Of a DNA stretch of 64,000 bases, positions 7,965 to 16,006 are shown piece by piece. The position numbers and the translations under genes were made by a program. Each line of letters starts with the position of its first letter. Positions within the stretch are counted from its first letter, which is position 1. The notes under the pieces were generated by a model that was not told the DNA's origin, ran no database searches, and saw nothing but the letters and a program-made list of their open reading frames with translations. The DNA is taken from the NCBI GenBank assembly GCA_026990385.1, contig JALXDL010000010.1, positions 1 through 64,000 of the forward strand. The letters are read 5' to 3'. This stretch comes from DRKI01 sp011051875 (GTDB lineage: Bacteria; Desulfobacterota; Desulfobulbia; Desulfobulbales; Desulfobulbaceae).

Positions 7965-9341
7965 TCAATTCTTCAGGCTCTGGAGCGGGGCCGGGATCTT
8001 GCCGCCAAAGTCCACGAACCGTGACGACCTGCCGATATTGCGGACCGGGATGATGGCCGATTCGCCGAACAGGCCGCCGAAAGAGACGAACTCGCCCGCC
8101 TCCCTGCCCGGAACCGGGATGATCCGGACCGCGGTGGTCTTGTTGTTGATCATGCCGATGGCCATCTCGTCGGCGATGATGGCGGCCAGGGTGGCCGCGT
8201 CCACGGAACCGGGTACGGCCACCATGTCCAGGCCCACGGAACAGACCGAGGTCATGGCCTCGAGTTTTTCCAGGACCAGGGTCTTTTTTTCCACGGCCCT
8301 GGCCAGCTCGTTGTCTTCGCAGACCGGGATGAAGGCGCCGCTCAGGCCACCCGCGTTCTGGCTGGCAAAGGTGCCTCCCTTCTTGACCGCGTCGTTGAGC
8401 AGGGCGACGATGGCCGTGGAGCCGGGCGCGCCGATATCGTCCACGCCCATGATCCGCAGGATCTCGCCCACCGAGTCGCCCACCCGCGGAGTGGGGGCCA
8501 GGGAGACATCGACGATACCGAAGGGAATGCCCAGGGCCTCGGCCACCCGGTGACCGATCAGTTCGCCGCAGCGGGTGACCCGGAAGGCGGTCTGCTTGAT
8601 CTCGTCGGCCAGCTCCTGCAGTTCGGGCGGGACAGCGCTGTCAGCCAGCTTGCGCTCCAGGGCCCGGGCGATGACGCCGGGGCCCGAGACGCCGACATTG
8701 ATCACCACCTCGTGCTGGCCCGGTCCGTGGATGGCGCCGGCCATGAAGGGATTGGCCTCGGGCTGGTTGGTGAAGACCACCAGCTTGGCGGCCGCGAATC
8801 CACCCGAGTCGGCGCTGTTTTCCGCCAGGTCCTTGATCACCTGGCCCATGATCGCCACCGCGTCCATGTTGATGCCGTAGCGGGTGGAGCCCACGTTGAC
8901 CGAGCCGCAGACCTGGCCGGTCCCGGCCAGGGCGCCGGGCATGGCCAGCATCAGGCGTCGCGCCGCCTCGCTGGTGCCGTTCTCGACGTTGGCGGAAAAG
9001 CCGCCCAGGAAGTCCACCCCCACCTCGGTGGCCGCACTGTCCAGGGCCCGGGCCAGGCGAACAAAGTCGTCCCGCTCGAACCCGGCGCCGATGTAGGCGG
9101 CAGGCGTGACCGCGATCCGCTTGTTGACCACCGGGATGCCGTACTTGGCGCTGATCTCCTCGCAGACCGGCACCAGCCGCCCGGCATGGTGGCAGATCTT
9201 GGCCCGTACACGGTCGCAGGTCTCCTCCACGCTCCTGCTCCGGCAGTCCATCAGGTCGATACCCATGGTCACGGCGCGGACGTCCAGGTTCTCTTTCTGG
9301 ATCATGTCCACGGTGGAGAGAATCTGCTCGGAACGAATCAT
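7965..9341 (-). CDS. UPF0210 (DUF711/PFL-family) protein
   Basis: 458 residues, matching the family length. Characteristic segments include MGIDLMDCRS, NKRIAVTPAAYIG, GINVGVSGPGV-like (here VINVGVSGPGV), and the C-terminal GGLFGESAIIPV and GGKIPAP. The family is conserved in bacteria and archaea but has no settled biochemical role. It is typically next to an ACT-domain UPF0237 protein, as here, although a 242-bp gap with a large hairpin lies between the two. The start ATG 9341 is followed by IRSEQILSTVDM, typical for the family. Confidence 0.9.
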   Translation of the reverse strand: MIRSEQILSTVDMIQKENLDVRAVTMGIDLMDCRSRSVEETCDRVRAKICHHAGRLVPVCEEISAKYGIPVVNKRIAVTPAAYIGAGFERDDFVRLARALDSAATEVGVDFLGGFSANVENGTSEAARRLMLAMPGALAGTGQVCGSVNVGSTRYGINMDAVAIMGQVIKDLAENSADSGGFAAAKLVVFTNQPEANPFMAGAIHGPGQHEVVINVGVSGPGVIARALERKLADSAVPPELQELADEIKQTAFRVTRCGELIGHRVAEALGIPFGIVDVSLAPTPRVGDSVGEILRIMGVDDIGAPGSTAIVALLNDAVKKGGTFASQNAGGLSGAFIPVCEDNELARAVEKKTLVLEKLEAMTSVCSVGLDMVAVPGSVDAATLAAIIADEMAIGMINNKTTAVRIIPVPGREAGEFVSFGGLFGESAIIPVRNIGRSSRFVDFGGKIPAPLQSLKN

Positions 9342-9472
9342 ACTAAATCCTGCACTTCGAAAATGAAGAAAAAATTTTCTTTTGCCGTATCAACGGATTA
9401 TATGAACGTGATCGTTTTTTTCGACTCACTGGCCGTGTGAAGGATTTTTTCTTCATTTTCTCGCCCTTCGGG

Positions 9473-9570
9473 ATTGGCAATTTTACCGAATCTGCTTCGT
9501 TATCAAGGGCTTGAAGTATTCTTATACGTCTGCGCCCTTGATGCCTCGCATCTCCGGCAAAATTGCCAAT
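9473..9570. repeat. Long imperfect palindrome (about 98 bp)
   Basis: The outer arms ATTGGCAATTTTACCG (9473-9488) and CGGCAAAATTGCCAAT (9555-9570) pair at 15 of 16 positions. An inner pair ATCAAGGGC/GCCCTTGAT is perfect. It is more AT-rich than its surroundings. It sits in the gap between the ACT gene and UPF0210 on the minus strand. It may be a MITE/REP-type element or an mRNA-processing hairpin. No second copy is visible in this window. Confidence 0.7.
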
Positions 9571-9583
9571 TGCAGGATTTAGG

Positions 9584-10144
9584 TCATAGCATCCTGATCT
9601 CGTTGGTGGCCCTGAAGATGTCGTGGTGCTGGAGCACCAGGCTCAGGTCGTTTTCGCGGTTGAACTCCTTGATGGCGGCGCGGATCGTCTCCATGCGGCC
9701 CGCGGGCCCCGGGTCCACCAGCAGGATCATCACGTAGGAACCGTCCGAGACCATGGTGGAGAGGTCCAGGATGTTGATCCGGTTGCGGGCGCAGAATCCC
9801 GCCACCGTGGCCAGGAAGCCGATCCTGTCCTGGCCGCGGGCCGTGAGTACGTAGGTGTCGGCGGCCGGGGCCGGTTCCGGATCCTCCTTCCGCACCGGCC
9901 TGACCGAGACCTCGAACGGTGCATCCTCGCGGCCGGCCTCGACCAGTTGCCGCCGGATCGTTCCGGCCGTGACCGCGGCGGGAAAGGAAGCAAAGAGGAT
10001 CATGGAAAAATAGCCCTGCAGCACCTGCTGGCGGGTGTCGGCCAGGTCGCCCTCCATGTCGCGGATCACCCGGGTGATGTCGTGGATGATCCCCACCCGG
10101 TCCCGGGCCAGGACCGAGATGAGAAACTGTTGTCGGCCGGTCAT
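9584..10144 (-). CDS. ACT-domain protein (UPF0237/GcvR-like)
   Basis: 186 residues comprising two ACT domains. The first starts FLISVLARDRVGIIHDITRVI and the second VLTARGQDRIGFLATVAGFC. ACT domains bind small ligands, usually amino acids, and the family is the standard partner of UPF0210. Start ATG 10144 overlaps the stop of the ThiF-like gene by four bases (ATGA), so the two are translationally coupled. The ligand is unknown. Confidence 0.88.
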   Translation of the reverse strand: MTGRQQFLISVLARDRVGIIHDITRVIRDMEGDLADTRQQVLQGYFSMILFASFPAAVTAGTIRRQLVEAGREDAPFEVSVRPVRKEDPEPAPAADTYVLTARGQDRIGFLATVAGFCARNRINILDLSTMVSDGSYVMILLVDPGPAGRMETIRAAIKEFNRENDLSLVLQHHDIFRATNEIRML

Positions 10145-10887
10145 TGGTCTCGTTGTTGTGTCTGTTGGTTGCAGGCTGCCTGCCCGGACTGGGAACCCGG
10201 TTCCCCGGCAGGCACGAGCAGGAAATCCAGGCGCAGCAGGTCCACGCTCAGCCAGGAGGTATGGAGCGGGGAGTGTCGCGCCAGCAGGAGCTTGACCGCC
10301 TCGGCCGCCTGCAGGCTGGCCACGGTCGCCACGGTGCAGGCCAAGACCGATGGCGGTTCCTGGCGGCTCCGGCCTCCCGGGGGATAGAATCGCTCCAGCA
10401 GGCCGCTGCCGGGAAGCTGCACCGCCACCTGGCCGTACCACCCCTTGACCGCCCCGTGTACCAGCGGGATCTTCGCGCTGCTGCAGAACCGTCCCAGTTC
10501 CCGCCTGGCCGGGCTGTTGTCCAGGCAGTCCACGACCAGGTCGGCCCGGTCACGCAACAGGCCGGTTTGTTGCCGGAAATCCGCCACCACCGCGGTGGCC
10601 CGGCAGAGACTGTGGACCTGCTCCGCCCGTTCGGCAGCCACCTCGGCCTTGGCCCGGCCCAGGGTCTGCAGGCTGGCGTAGAGCTGCCGGTTGCAGTTGC
10701 TCTCCTCGAACCTGTCCGGGTCTATCAGCAGCAGTTCTCCCACGCCGAGGCGGACCAGCTCTTCGCAGACAAAGCCACCCAGGCCGCCGCAGCCGACCAC
10801 GGCAACCACGCTTTCCTGCAGCCGCAGCTGTTCCCGGGCCGACAGCGGCCCCCTGTTGCGGACCAGGAAGTGTGACCAGTTGTCCAT
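10141..10887 (-). CDS. E1-like adenylyltransferase (ThiF/HesA/MoeB family)
   Basis: 248 residues from ATG 10887 (a TTG 18 bp upstream is possible). VVGCGGLGGFVCEELVRLGVG is the ATP-binding Rossmann loop. LLIDPDRFEESNCNRQL gives the family's D-x-D/R-x-x-R-Q active-site segment. SVLACTVATVASLQAAEAVKLL is the C-terminal helix seen in HesA/MoeB/ThiF, with a Cys at the usual variable position. The MoeB zinc CxxC pairs are not seen. These enzymes adenylate the C-terminus of small sulfur-carrier proteins (MoaD, ThiS). Its place ahead of two moeA genes favours a molybdopterin link, but a thiamin or tRNA role cannot be excluded. Confidence 0.85.
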   Translation of the reverse strand: MDNWSHFLVRNRGPLSAREQLRLQESVVAVVGCGGLGGFVCEELVRLGVGELLLIDPDRFEESNCNRQLYASLQTLGRAKAEVAAERAEQVHSLCRATAVVADFRQQTGLLRDRADLVVDCLDNSPARRELGRFCSSAKIPLVHGAVKGWYGQVAVQLPGSGLLERFYPPGGRSRQEPPSVLACTVATVASLQAAEAVKLLLARHSPLHTSWLSVDLLRLDFLLVPAGEPGSQSGQAACNQQTQQRDQ

Positions 10888-11075
10888 GGGAAGGAGCCGT
10901 GGCAAGGGAAACGGAAGAGGTCGGCGGCGGGAAAGTGCAGAAGCGGCCCCAGCCGGGATGCGGCCTGCCGCACTGCCCTGTCCTTGCCTGCCACACGGTA
11001 ACAGGTAAGCTATAAGGGATGGCCGGACCTGTCAAGCAAATGGTGTCCGGCGGACTGGCCGTTGTCCGGCCGGGC

Positions 11076-11651
11076 TCACATATCCTGGAGACATTCCCTG
11101 CTGATAGCGACCACGTCGCGGAAGTGATGAGCCATGCAGTGGCCGATGGACCGCCTGGTCGCGGCATAGTGGCGGAGATAGAGCTGCATGCCCATCTGCT
11201 CGTAATCGGCAAGCCGCATGGCCCTGCGGTTGGCCCACTCCTCGAAGAAGATGCAGATCATGCAGCAGAGATCACCGCCGCGCAGCAGTTGCCGCGTATC
11301 CTCCTGGCTTGCGACAAGGTAGTCCGAGGCAAAGTAACTCGCCGGCACATCATGGACCATGTCGGCCATGACCTGCGAGATGTGGAGGGTACACCGGAAG
11401 AGATCCGGCTCGAGAATTTTTTCTTTTATCAGGATGTAGTGGATTCTCTTTCTGAAGAAATCCACGGCCTTCTCGTCGAGCAGGGCTATCTCCTCCCCGG
11501 TATCCGGGGCCTGGTCCCCGCACACGCGCGCATCCGATACAGCCTGTTTCAGCAGCCCCGTGAAGTCATGATCCCGCCGGTCCGCAGATCCCCGGTCAGA
11601 ATCGTTCTTTTTTTTCCGCTCCCGGCGAAAAAGTTTTATCACCTTTCCCAT
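11076..11651 (-). CDS. Uncharacterised cytoplasmic protein
   Basis: 191 residues from ATG 11651. The N-terminus is very basic (KLFRRERKKKN), followed by a mostly helical sequence ending in a Cys/His-bearing region (CCMICIF, HCMAHHF). No family is recognised. The frame stays open for a further 89 codons upstream to 11918, but that stretch has low-complexity, non-protein-like composition, so I prefer the shorter form. No strong ribosome-binding site is visible at either start. Confidence 0.5.
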   Translation of the reverse strand: MGKVIKLFRRERKKKNDSDRGSADRRDHDFTGLLKQAVSDARVCGDQAPDTGEEIALLDEKAVDFFRKRIHYILIKEKILEPDLFRCTLHISQVMADMVHDVPASYFASDYLVASQEDTRQLLRGGDLCCMICIFFEEWANRRAMRLADYEQMGMQLYLRHYAATRRSIGHCMAHHFRDVVAISRECLQDM

Positions 11652-12050
11652 GGCACATCGATTGTTCAAAAACCAGGAGACAGGAAGCCGGATCCAGTCT
11701 GCGCTCCCGGCGGAGATGACCGGAGTCTTGCCTTCCGGCACCGTCTCGATATCGTGATTTTCCTTCGCCCCTGTGGCACCGCTCTGCGGTGTCACGCACA
11801 GGTGCTGCCGGTTTGTATCATTGGTTGTGCTTTCCCTGTGGGCATGAAGTGCTGCCTCTATTATACAGCCGGTTGAGCGATTCTCAAACAGGGTGGGCGA
11901 TTTTTGTGCGGCACGCACGGAAACGGTGATGCCGACGTTGCAGATGTGCCCGGGTCGACGTTCGGTTCCTGCGTTTTAGCGGGGTCTGGATTGAAATGTT
12001 ATGCCACCCTATGGCCGGAAGAACCCGGGGGCATGTCTTTCCTCTGTCGG
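11652..12050. other. Intergenic region, no convincing gene
   Basis: About 400 bp between two minus-strand genes. It contains GC-rich inverted repeats, including CACCGC/GCGGTG near 11785-11800 on the minus strand, which could form a leader structure for the downstream gene. I could not match it to a riboswitch class. Confidence 0.4.
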
Positions 12051-13378
12051 CTACCTGTTTCTTCCGGATGTGAATGCCGGGATATACATCGCCCAGGGAA
12101 AGTGGACGACCTTCTCGTAACAGCCCATGTTGGGAACGGGGATCCCGTCACCGTCACCGTCCAGGGGCCGGTGGATGCCGGCCAGGTCCGTGGATGGCAT
12201 GTTCGGGTCATCCTTGTCTCCGCTGTCGATACAGCGGGAGCCGGCGCGGAGATAATAGAGCGTCTTCGGAGCATGGGGAAAAAAGCGGGTTGGCCTGGAT
12301 GGTCTTCTCCTGCGACGGCGTGACCCCGCCAATGTTGACCATGTGGCCGTTAATCGGAATAGCCGAGATAGACCGTGCTGTCCGCTGCCGGGCCTGAATC
12401 ACTGATATTGTTGACAATGTCTGTCCCAGCAGATGCGGGCGCATGGTTGCCGTGGATGATCGTATTGGAGATCCGGATGTCGCCCGGACCCCAGGATTTC
12501 TCCGCGGTTTCGAGAAAGAGGCCTCCGCTGCCGCTGCCACCGCCACCTTGGCCGCTGTATACCCGGTTGGCGGTGATGGTGTTGTTGGCGAGGATGACCT
12601 CGCCGTTGGAGACGAGAACGAGCAGGCCGCCGCCGTAGCCATCGTAACTGTTCGCGGTGCCGCCGGTGTTGCCATAGACGAGGTTGTTGGTCAGCATGGT
12701 GTGGTCGGCGGCGATGATGAGGCAGCCGTCCCCTTCCCCGGCCTCTGCACTGCCGCTCTCCGTGTAGCCGGTGACATGGTTGCGGCGGATGATGGTGTCC
12801 GCAAGCACGACCTGGCCGCCGCTATGAAGGGATGGGGCGGCACTTGCCAGGAAACAGCCGCCTCCCTTTCCTTTGGCCCTGTTGTCCTCGATGATCACAT
12901 GGCGAAGCGTGACCATGCCCGGCGGCCGGGTGACGGCATAGATGCCGCCGCCGAGATCACTGTCGCCGTTGCGGACCGTGATCCCCTCGATGAGGATGGA
13001 GCCGCTCACCGTGGTCCCCCAGTCATTGATTTTGAGGACACTGCCGGTTCCGGCTCCGGTCAGGATCGTGTTGGCAGGATCAAGGGTCCGGCTCCCGTAA
13101 TCACTGCTGTATCCGCCCCGGATCTCGAGGTCGCTGTCGCCGCTTGCCGGTTGGTAGACAAAGTTGCCCGCATTGGTGCCCGTGCGCAGGAAAAGGATGT
13201 TCTCCTCGTCTCCGTTGCCGGCGGCAGTGGCAAGAGCTGTCTGCAGGTCGGTGGGATCGATTATCGTACCGTCTCCGCTGCCGGCGGGGGCGACGTAGAT
13301 GTCGGCCCCCTGGGTAGTGCCCGCACCCAGCGGCAGGGCAAGCAGGCACAACAGGGTGCAGATGATCTTTTTCCCCAT
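12051..13378 (-). pseudogene. Secreted right-handed parallel beta-helix protein, broken by two frameshifts
   Basis: The first 342 codons (13378-12350) encode a signal peptide (CTLLCLLALPLGAGTTQGA) and beta-helix coils rich in GGGI/GGGL turns and N-N-T-I steps, as in polymorphic outer-surface beta-helix proteins. The frame ends at TAA 12350. The sequence resumes in a second frame (INGHMVNIGGVTPS) to about 12284, then in a third frame that ends with the classic C-terminus SRCIDSGDKDD and DGDGDGIPVPNMGCYE at 12051. The second shift coincides with an A6G4 run (12275-12284). Either a recent pseudogene or two sequencing errors. A probable c-di-GMP riboswitch precedes it. Confidence 0.8.
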
Positions 13379-13439
13379 GCAGTCATGGCGTTTCCCCCCT
13401 GGTTGTTTCTGTTTCCTCGCTCTCCTTTTTCTCGTGCTG

Positions 13440-13479
13440 AAAAAAAAGCCGGACTGCCTTGTCACCAAGGCAGTCCGGC
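13440..13479 (-). terminator. Rho-independent terminator forming the riboswitch expression platform
   Basis: A perfect 14-bp stem (13448-13461 with 13466-13479) and a four-base loop are followed on the minus strand by eight T (13447-13440). Its 5' arm is the 3' part of the predicted aptamer, so terminator and aptamer folds are mutually exclusive. Confidence 0.88.
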
Positions 13480-13545
13480 CATCTCTGGAAGATCCGTGAC
13501 TTTCCGTCCCTGTCTTGCAACAGGGTTGGCTTTGTCTGTGACACC
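13461..13545 (-). promoter_or_regulatory. Probable c-di-GMP-I (GEMM) riboswitch aptamer
   Basis: On the minus strand the order of conserved GEMM-I blocks is visible. ACAAAGCC comes first, then a hairpin CCCTGT/ACAGGG, then GGGACGGAAAGTCACGG (consensus GGGACGCAAAGCCACGG), then GATGGCCGGACTGCC (consensus GGTAGCCGGGTTGCC). The ends GTCAC and GTGAC can form P1. Ligand-stabilised P1 and P3 would take up the 5' arm of the terminator, predicting an ON switch for the beta-helix gene. Assignment is by eye. Confidence 0.72.
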
Positions 13546-13804
13546 GCGAAGTCAGGGAAGAGTGCAGTTTCCGCCTCTGCGGCGGTGGCTCAGTCTCTCT
13601 GTCTCCTACGTTCCTGGTCTGTCGTGTCCGGGCCTGAAAATCTTGTCCGGCCCACGGAGTAATTCAATATTCTGGTAGAAAGAAAAATAAAAAATTTCAA
13701 TGTGCAAATTAACAGGAATCTGTGTCAGAAAAACCATCAGTTCAAGAAGAGCACTGCCAGGGGGAAGGGGTGGTGCCTGTTGCAGCGGAAAGGGGAGAGA
13801 GGAT

Positions 13805-13839
13805 AAAAAAATGCCCCGGATGCGGGGGGCATCCGGGGC
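13805..13839 (-). terminator. Rho-independent terminator after the first 67-residue membrane protein gene
   Basis: An 11-bp perfect stem (GCCCCGGATGC with its complement, 13813-13839) is followed on the minus strand by seven T. It lies 51 bp past the stop codon, so the small gene is a monocistronic unit. Confidence 0.9.
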
Positions 13840-13889
13840 CGAAGGAACCTTTCAGGCAGAGAGAGGATGAGAAGGGTTCCCGAAGTTGC

Positions 13890-14093
13890 TCAGATCCCCA
13901 TGACAGCGCCGGCCCAGGCCCGGACCAGGGAGATGGGGCCGCCGGTCATGACCATGGCCATGGCCAGGCTGGCGAATGCCCAGGTGCCGACCAGGGCGCC
14001 TGCGGTGGCCAGAGAGACAACAGCTCCCCTGGAGATCTCTGCCTGGGTGTTGGTTCTGGTCTGGACGCGGGTCTTGGTGGTGGTTGCGGTCAT
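13890..14093 (-). CDS. 67-residue membrane protein, paralogue 1
   Basis: Exactly 67 residues with a polar N-terminus containing TNTQAEISRG, then a long hydrophobic stretch ending MTGGPISLVRAWAGAVMGI. This gives one or two membrane passes. It is about three-quarters identical to the protein at 41428-41631. The ribosome-binding site AGGAGG lies 7 bp before ATG, and a sigma-54 promoter and twin upstream palindromes are shared with the paralogue. It is a single-gene unit with its own terminator. I do not recognise the family; candidates include a small subunit or regulator of a membrane respiratory complex. Confidence 0.85.
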   Translation of the reverse strand: MTATTTKTRVQTRTNTQAEISRGAVVSLATAGALVGTWAFASLAMAMVMTGGPISLVRAWAGAVMGI

Positions 14094-14145
14094 GGTCGTT
14101 CCTCCTGGATGTGATGTTTTTTTATTTGTGTTTGTCCTTTCTTGA

Positions 14146-14161
14146 GCGATTCCCGTGCCAG
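14146..14161 (-). promoter_or_regulatory. Sigma-54 promoter of paralogue 1
   Basis: The minus strand reads CTGGCACGGGAATCGC, i.e. GG-N10-GC within the TGGCACG-N4-TTGC consensus (-24/-12). The -12 element is 53 bp before the ATG. Its counterpart at 41704-41719 is CTGGCACGGGATTGGC. Confidence 0.85.
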
Positions 14162-14214
14162 TTTAAAAAGTTCAATGATTTCAAGAGATGTTGCTGGACA
14201 GGGCCGGTTGTTTC

Positions 14215-14248
14215 TGCCAGAATGGCATGTATCGCTGCCAGGTTGACA
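14215..14248. promoter_or_regulatory. Twin upstream activator palindromes (paralogue 1)
   Basis: TGCCAGAATGGCA (14215-14227) and TGCCAGGTTGACA (14236-14248) are TGCCA-N3-TGGCA-type dyads with starts 21 bp apart, two helical turns. The nearer one begins 55 bp beyond the -24 box. The same spacing recurs at 41773-41806. They lie between this gene and the divergent tupA. Confidence 0.75.
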
Positions 14249-14396
14249 AAATGGATGCAGGTGGTAAGAGTTGCTGGTCCCTGCATGATACCGGGCTGTC
14301 ACGTGCCGGGGACGGGGCCGCAACGCCGGATCTGGAACGGCTCTGGCTTCAGGTTCCGGAGTTTCAGGTTTCCTTTTGCTGCCAAGGGGGAAAAAA

Positions 14397-15314
14397 ATGA
14401 AGCGATTCGCTGCCCTGCTGCTGCTCGTGCTGCTTGCCTGTTGTCCGGGCGCGGGCCCGGCCCGGGCCGGCGGGGAAAAAGTGCTCCGCATGGCCACCAC
14501 CACCAGCACCCAGGCATCCGGCCTGCTCGATGTCCTGCTGCCGGCCTTTACAAAGGACAGCGGCGTCCGGGTCAAGGTGATCGCCAAGGGTACCGGCGCT
14601 GCCATCAGGGACGGCATGGACGGCAACGTTGATGTCATCTTTGTCCATGCCAGGGCCCGGGAGGAGAAGTTTGTCCGCGACGGTTTCGGCACCAGGCGAT
14701 ACCCGGTCATGCACAACGATTTTGTCATCCTGGGACCGGCATCCGACCCGGCGGGTATCCGGGGCCTGGACGATGCGGCCGGGGCCCTGCGCAGGATCGC
14801 GGCCAAAAAGGCGCTCTTTGTCTCGCGGGGCGACGATTCCGGCACCCACACCAGGGAACAGCAGCTCTGGAAGGCCACCGGCCTGCCGCTTGCCACCATG
14901 CGGCATACCGTTGTCAGGAAGGGGGGGAAGCGGGAGGTGGAGTCCGTCTGCCCCGCTGGATCCGGGGCCTGGTACCTCTCCATCGGGCAGGGCATGGGCC
15001 GGACCCTGACCATGGCTGACGAGAAACGGGCCTATACCCTGTCCGACCGCGGCACCTATATCAAGTACAGGTTCGGCCGCAGGGTACCCGTCGACCTGGA
15101 GGTGCTCTGCCAGGGCGATCCCCGCCTGCTCAATGCCTACGGGATCATCCCGGTCAACCCGGAAAAACATCCCGGCACCCGGTATGACCTGGCCATGCAG
15201 TTTGTCCGCTGGCTGACCTCAGAGCGCGGCCAGGCCCTGATCAGGGGCTATCGCCTGCTCGGCCGGCAGCTCTTTTATCCTGATGCCCGGAACCAGGTCA
15301 CCGGGATGCCATGA
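14397..15314 (+). CDS. tupA: TupA, tungstate ABC transporter substrate-binding protein
   Basis: 305 residues with a signal peptide (RFAALLLLVLLACC; possibly a lipoprotein). ATTTSTQASGLL and SRGDDSGTHTRE are the oxyanion-binding segments that distinguish TupA/WtpA-like proteins from ModA. It binds tungstate in the periplasm. The start ATG 14397 has a GGGGG-type site six bases upstream; the TTG at 14376 is less likely. It overlaps tupB by ATGA. Substrate preference for W over Mo is inferred from family membership and the three-gene arrangement. Confidence 0.92.
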   Translation: MKRFAALLLLVLLACCPGAGPARAGGEKVLRMATTTSTQASGLLDVLLPAFTKDSGVRVKVIAKGTGAAIRDGMDGNVDVIFVHARAREEKFVRDGFGTRRYPVMHNDFVILGPASDPAGIRGLDDAAGALRRIAAKKALFVSRGDDSGTHTREQQLWKATGLPLATMRHTVVRKGGKREVESVCPAGSGAWYLSIGQGMGRTLTMADEKRAYTLSDRGTYIKYRFGRRVPVDLEVLCQGDPRLLNAYGIIPVNPEKHPGTRYDLAMQFVRWLTSERGQALIRGYRLLGRQLFYPDARNQVTGMP

Positions 15315-16006
15315 ATTTTCTGACTGACAGCCTGCGCTCCGCCCTCCTGCTGGTTCTCTCCCGGGACCCGGAGATGCTGGAGATTGTCGGCCTCTCCCTC
15401 AAGGTGAGCTGTCTCTCCACCCTGCTTGCCGCCCTGGCCGGTGTGCCGCTCGGTTTTTTCATTGCCTTTACCGAGTTTCGCGGCCGGCGGCTGGCCATCA
15501 CCCTGCTTAACACCCTGCTTGCCCTGCCCACGGTGGTCATCGGCCTTCTGGTCTACGGGTTCCTGTCCAGGCACGGCCTGCTGGGGAGCCTGGATCTGCT
15601 CTATACCTGGAAGGCCATGGTCATCGGCCAGGTGATCCTGATCGTGCCGGTGGTGACCGCACTTACCATCGCCGCCATCAGCCGCATCGACGACCGCTAC
15701 CGCAAGACGGCCATGACCCTTGGCGCCGGACGCCTCCGGACCGGGCTGGTGATCTTCCGCGAGGCCAGGTTCGGCATCGTGGCCGCGGTGATCGCCGCCT
15801 TTGGCCGGGTCATCTCCGAGGTGGGAATCTCGATGATGCTGGGCGGTAACATCCGGGGGTTCACCCGAACCATGACCACGGCCATGGCCCTGGAGTACGA
15901 CAAGGGCTCGTTTACCCTGGCCGTGGCCCTCGGTATCGTCCTGATGACCATCAGCCTGGTCATGAACGTGCTGCTCAACTTCTTTCAGGGCAGGGCACGG
16001 ATGTGA
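15311..16006 (+). CDS. tupB: TupB, tungstate ABC transporter permease
   Basis: 231 residues with about five membrane helices. The EAA-like loop lies around AAISRIDDRYRKTAMTLGAG, and ISEVGISMMLGGNI follows, typical of TupB. It forms the membrane channel for TupA-delivered tungstate. It overlaps tupA (ATGA) and tupC (GTGA), so the three are translationally coupled. Confidence 0.92.
   Translation: MNFLTDSLRSALLLVLSRDPEMLEIVGLSLKVSCLSTLLAALAGVPLGFFIAFTEFRGRRLAITLLNTLLALPTVVIGLLVYGFLSRHGLLGSLDLLYTWKAMVIGQVILIVPVVTALTIAAISRIDDRYRKTAMTLGAGRLRTGLVIFREARFGIVAAVIAAFGRVISEVGISMMLGGNIRGFTRTMTTAMALEYDKGSFTLAVALGIVLMTISLVMNVLLNFFQGRARM

Noticed and set aside
11780..11820. GEMM-like CACGCACAGGTG string near 11797
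   Set aside because: The following GCAAACC, GGGACGCAAAGCC and GGTAGC blocks are not found in order on that strand.
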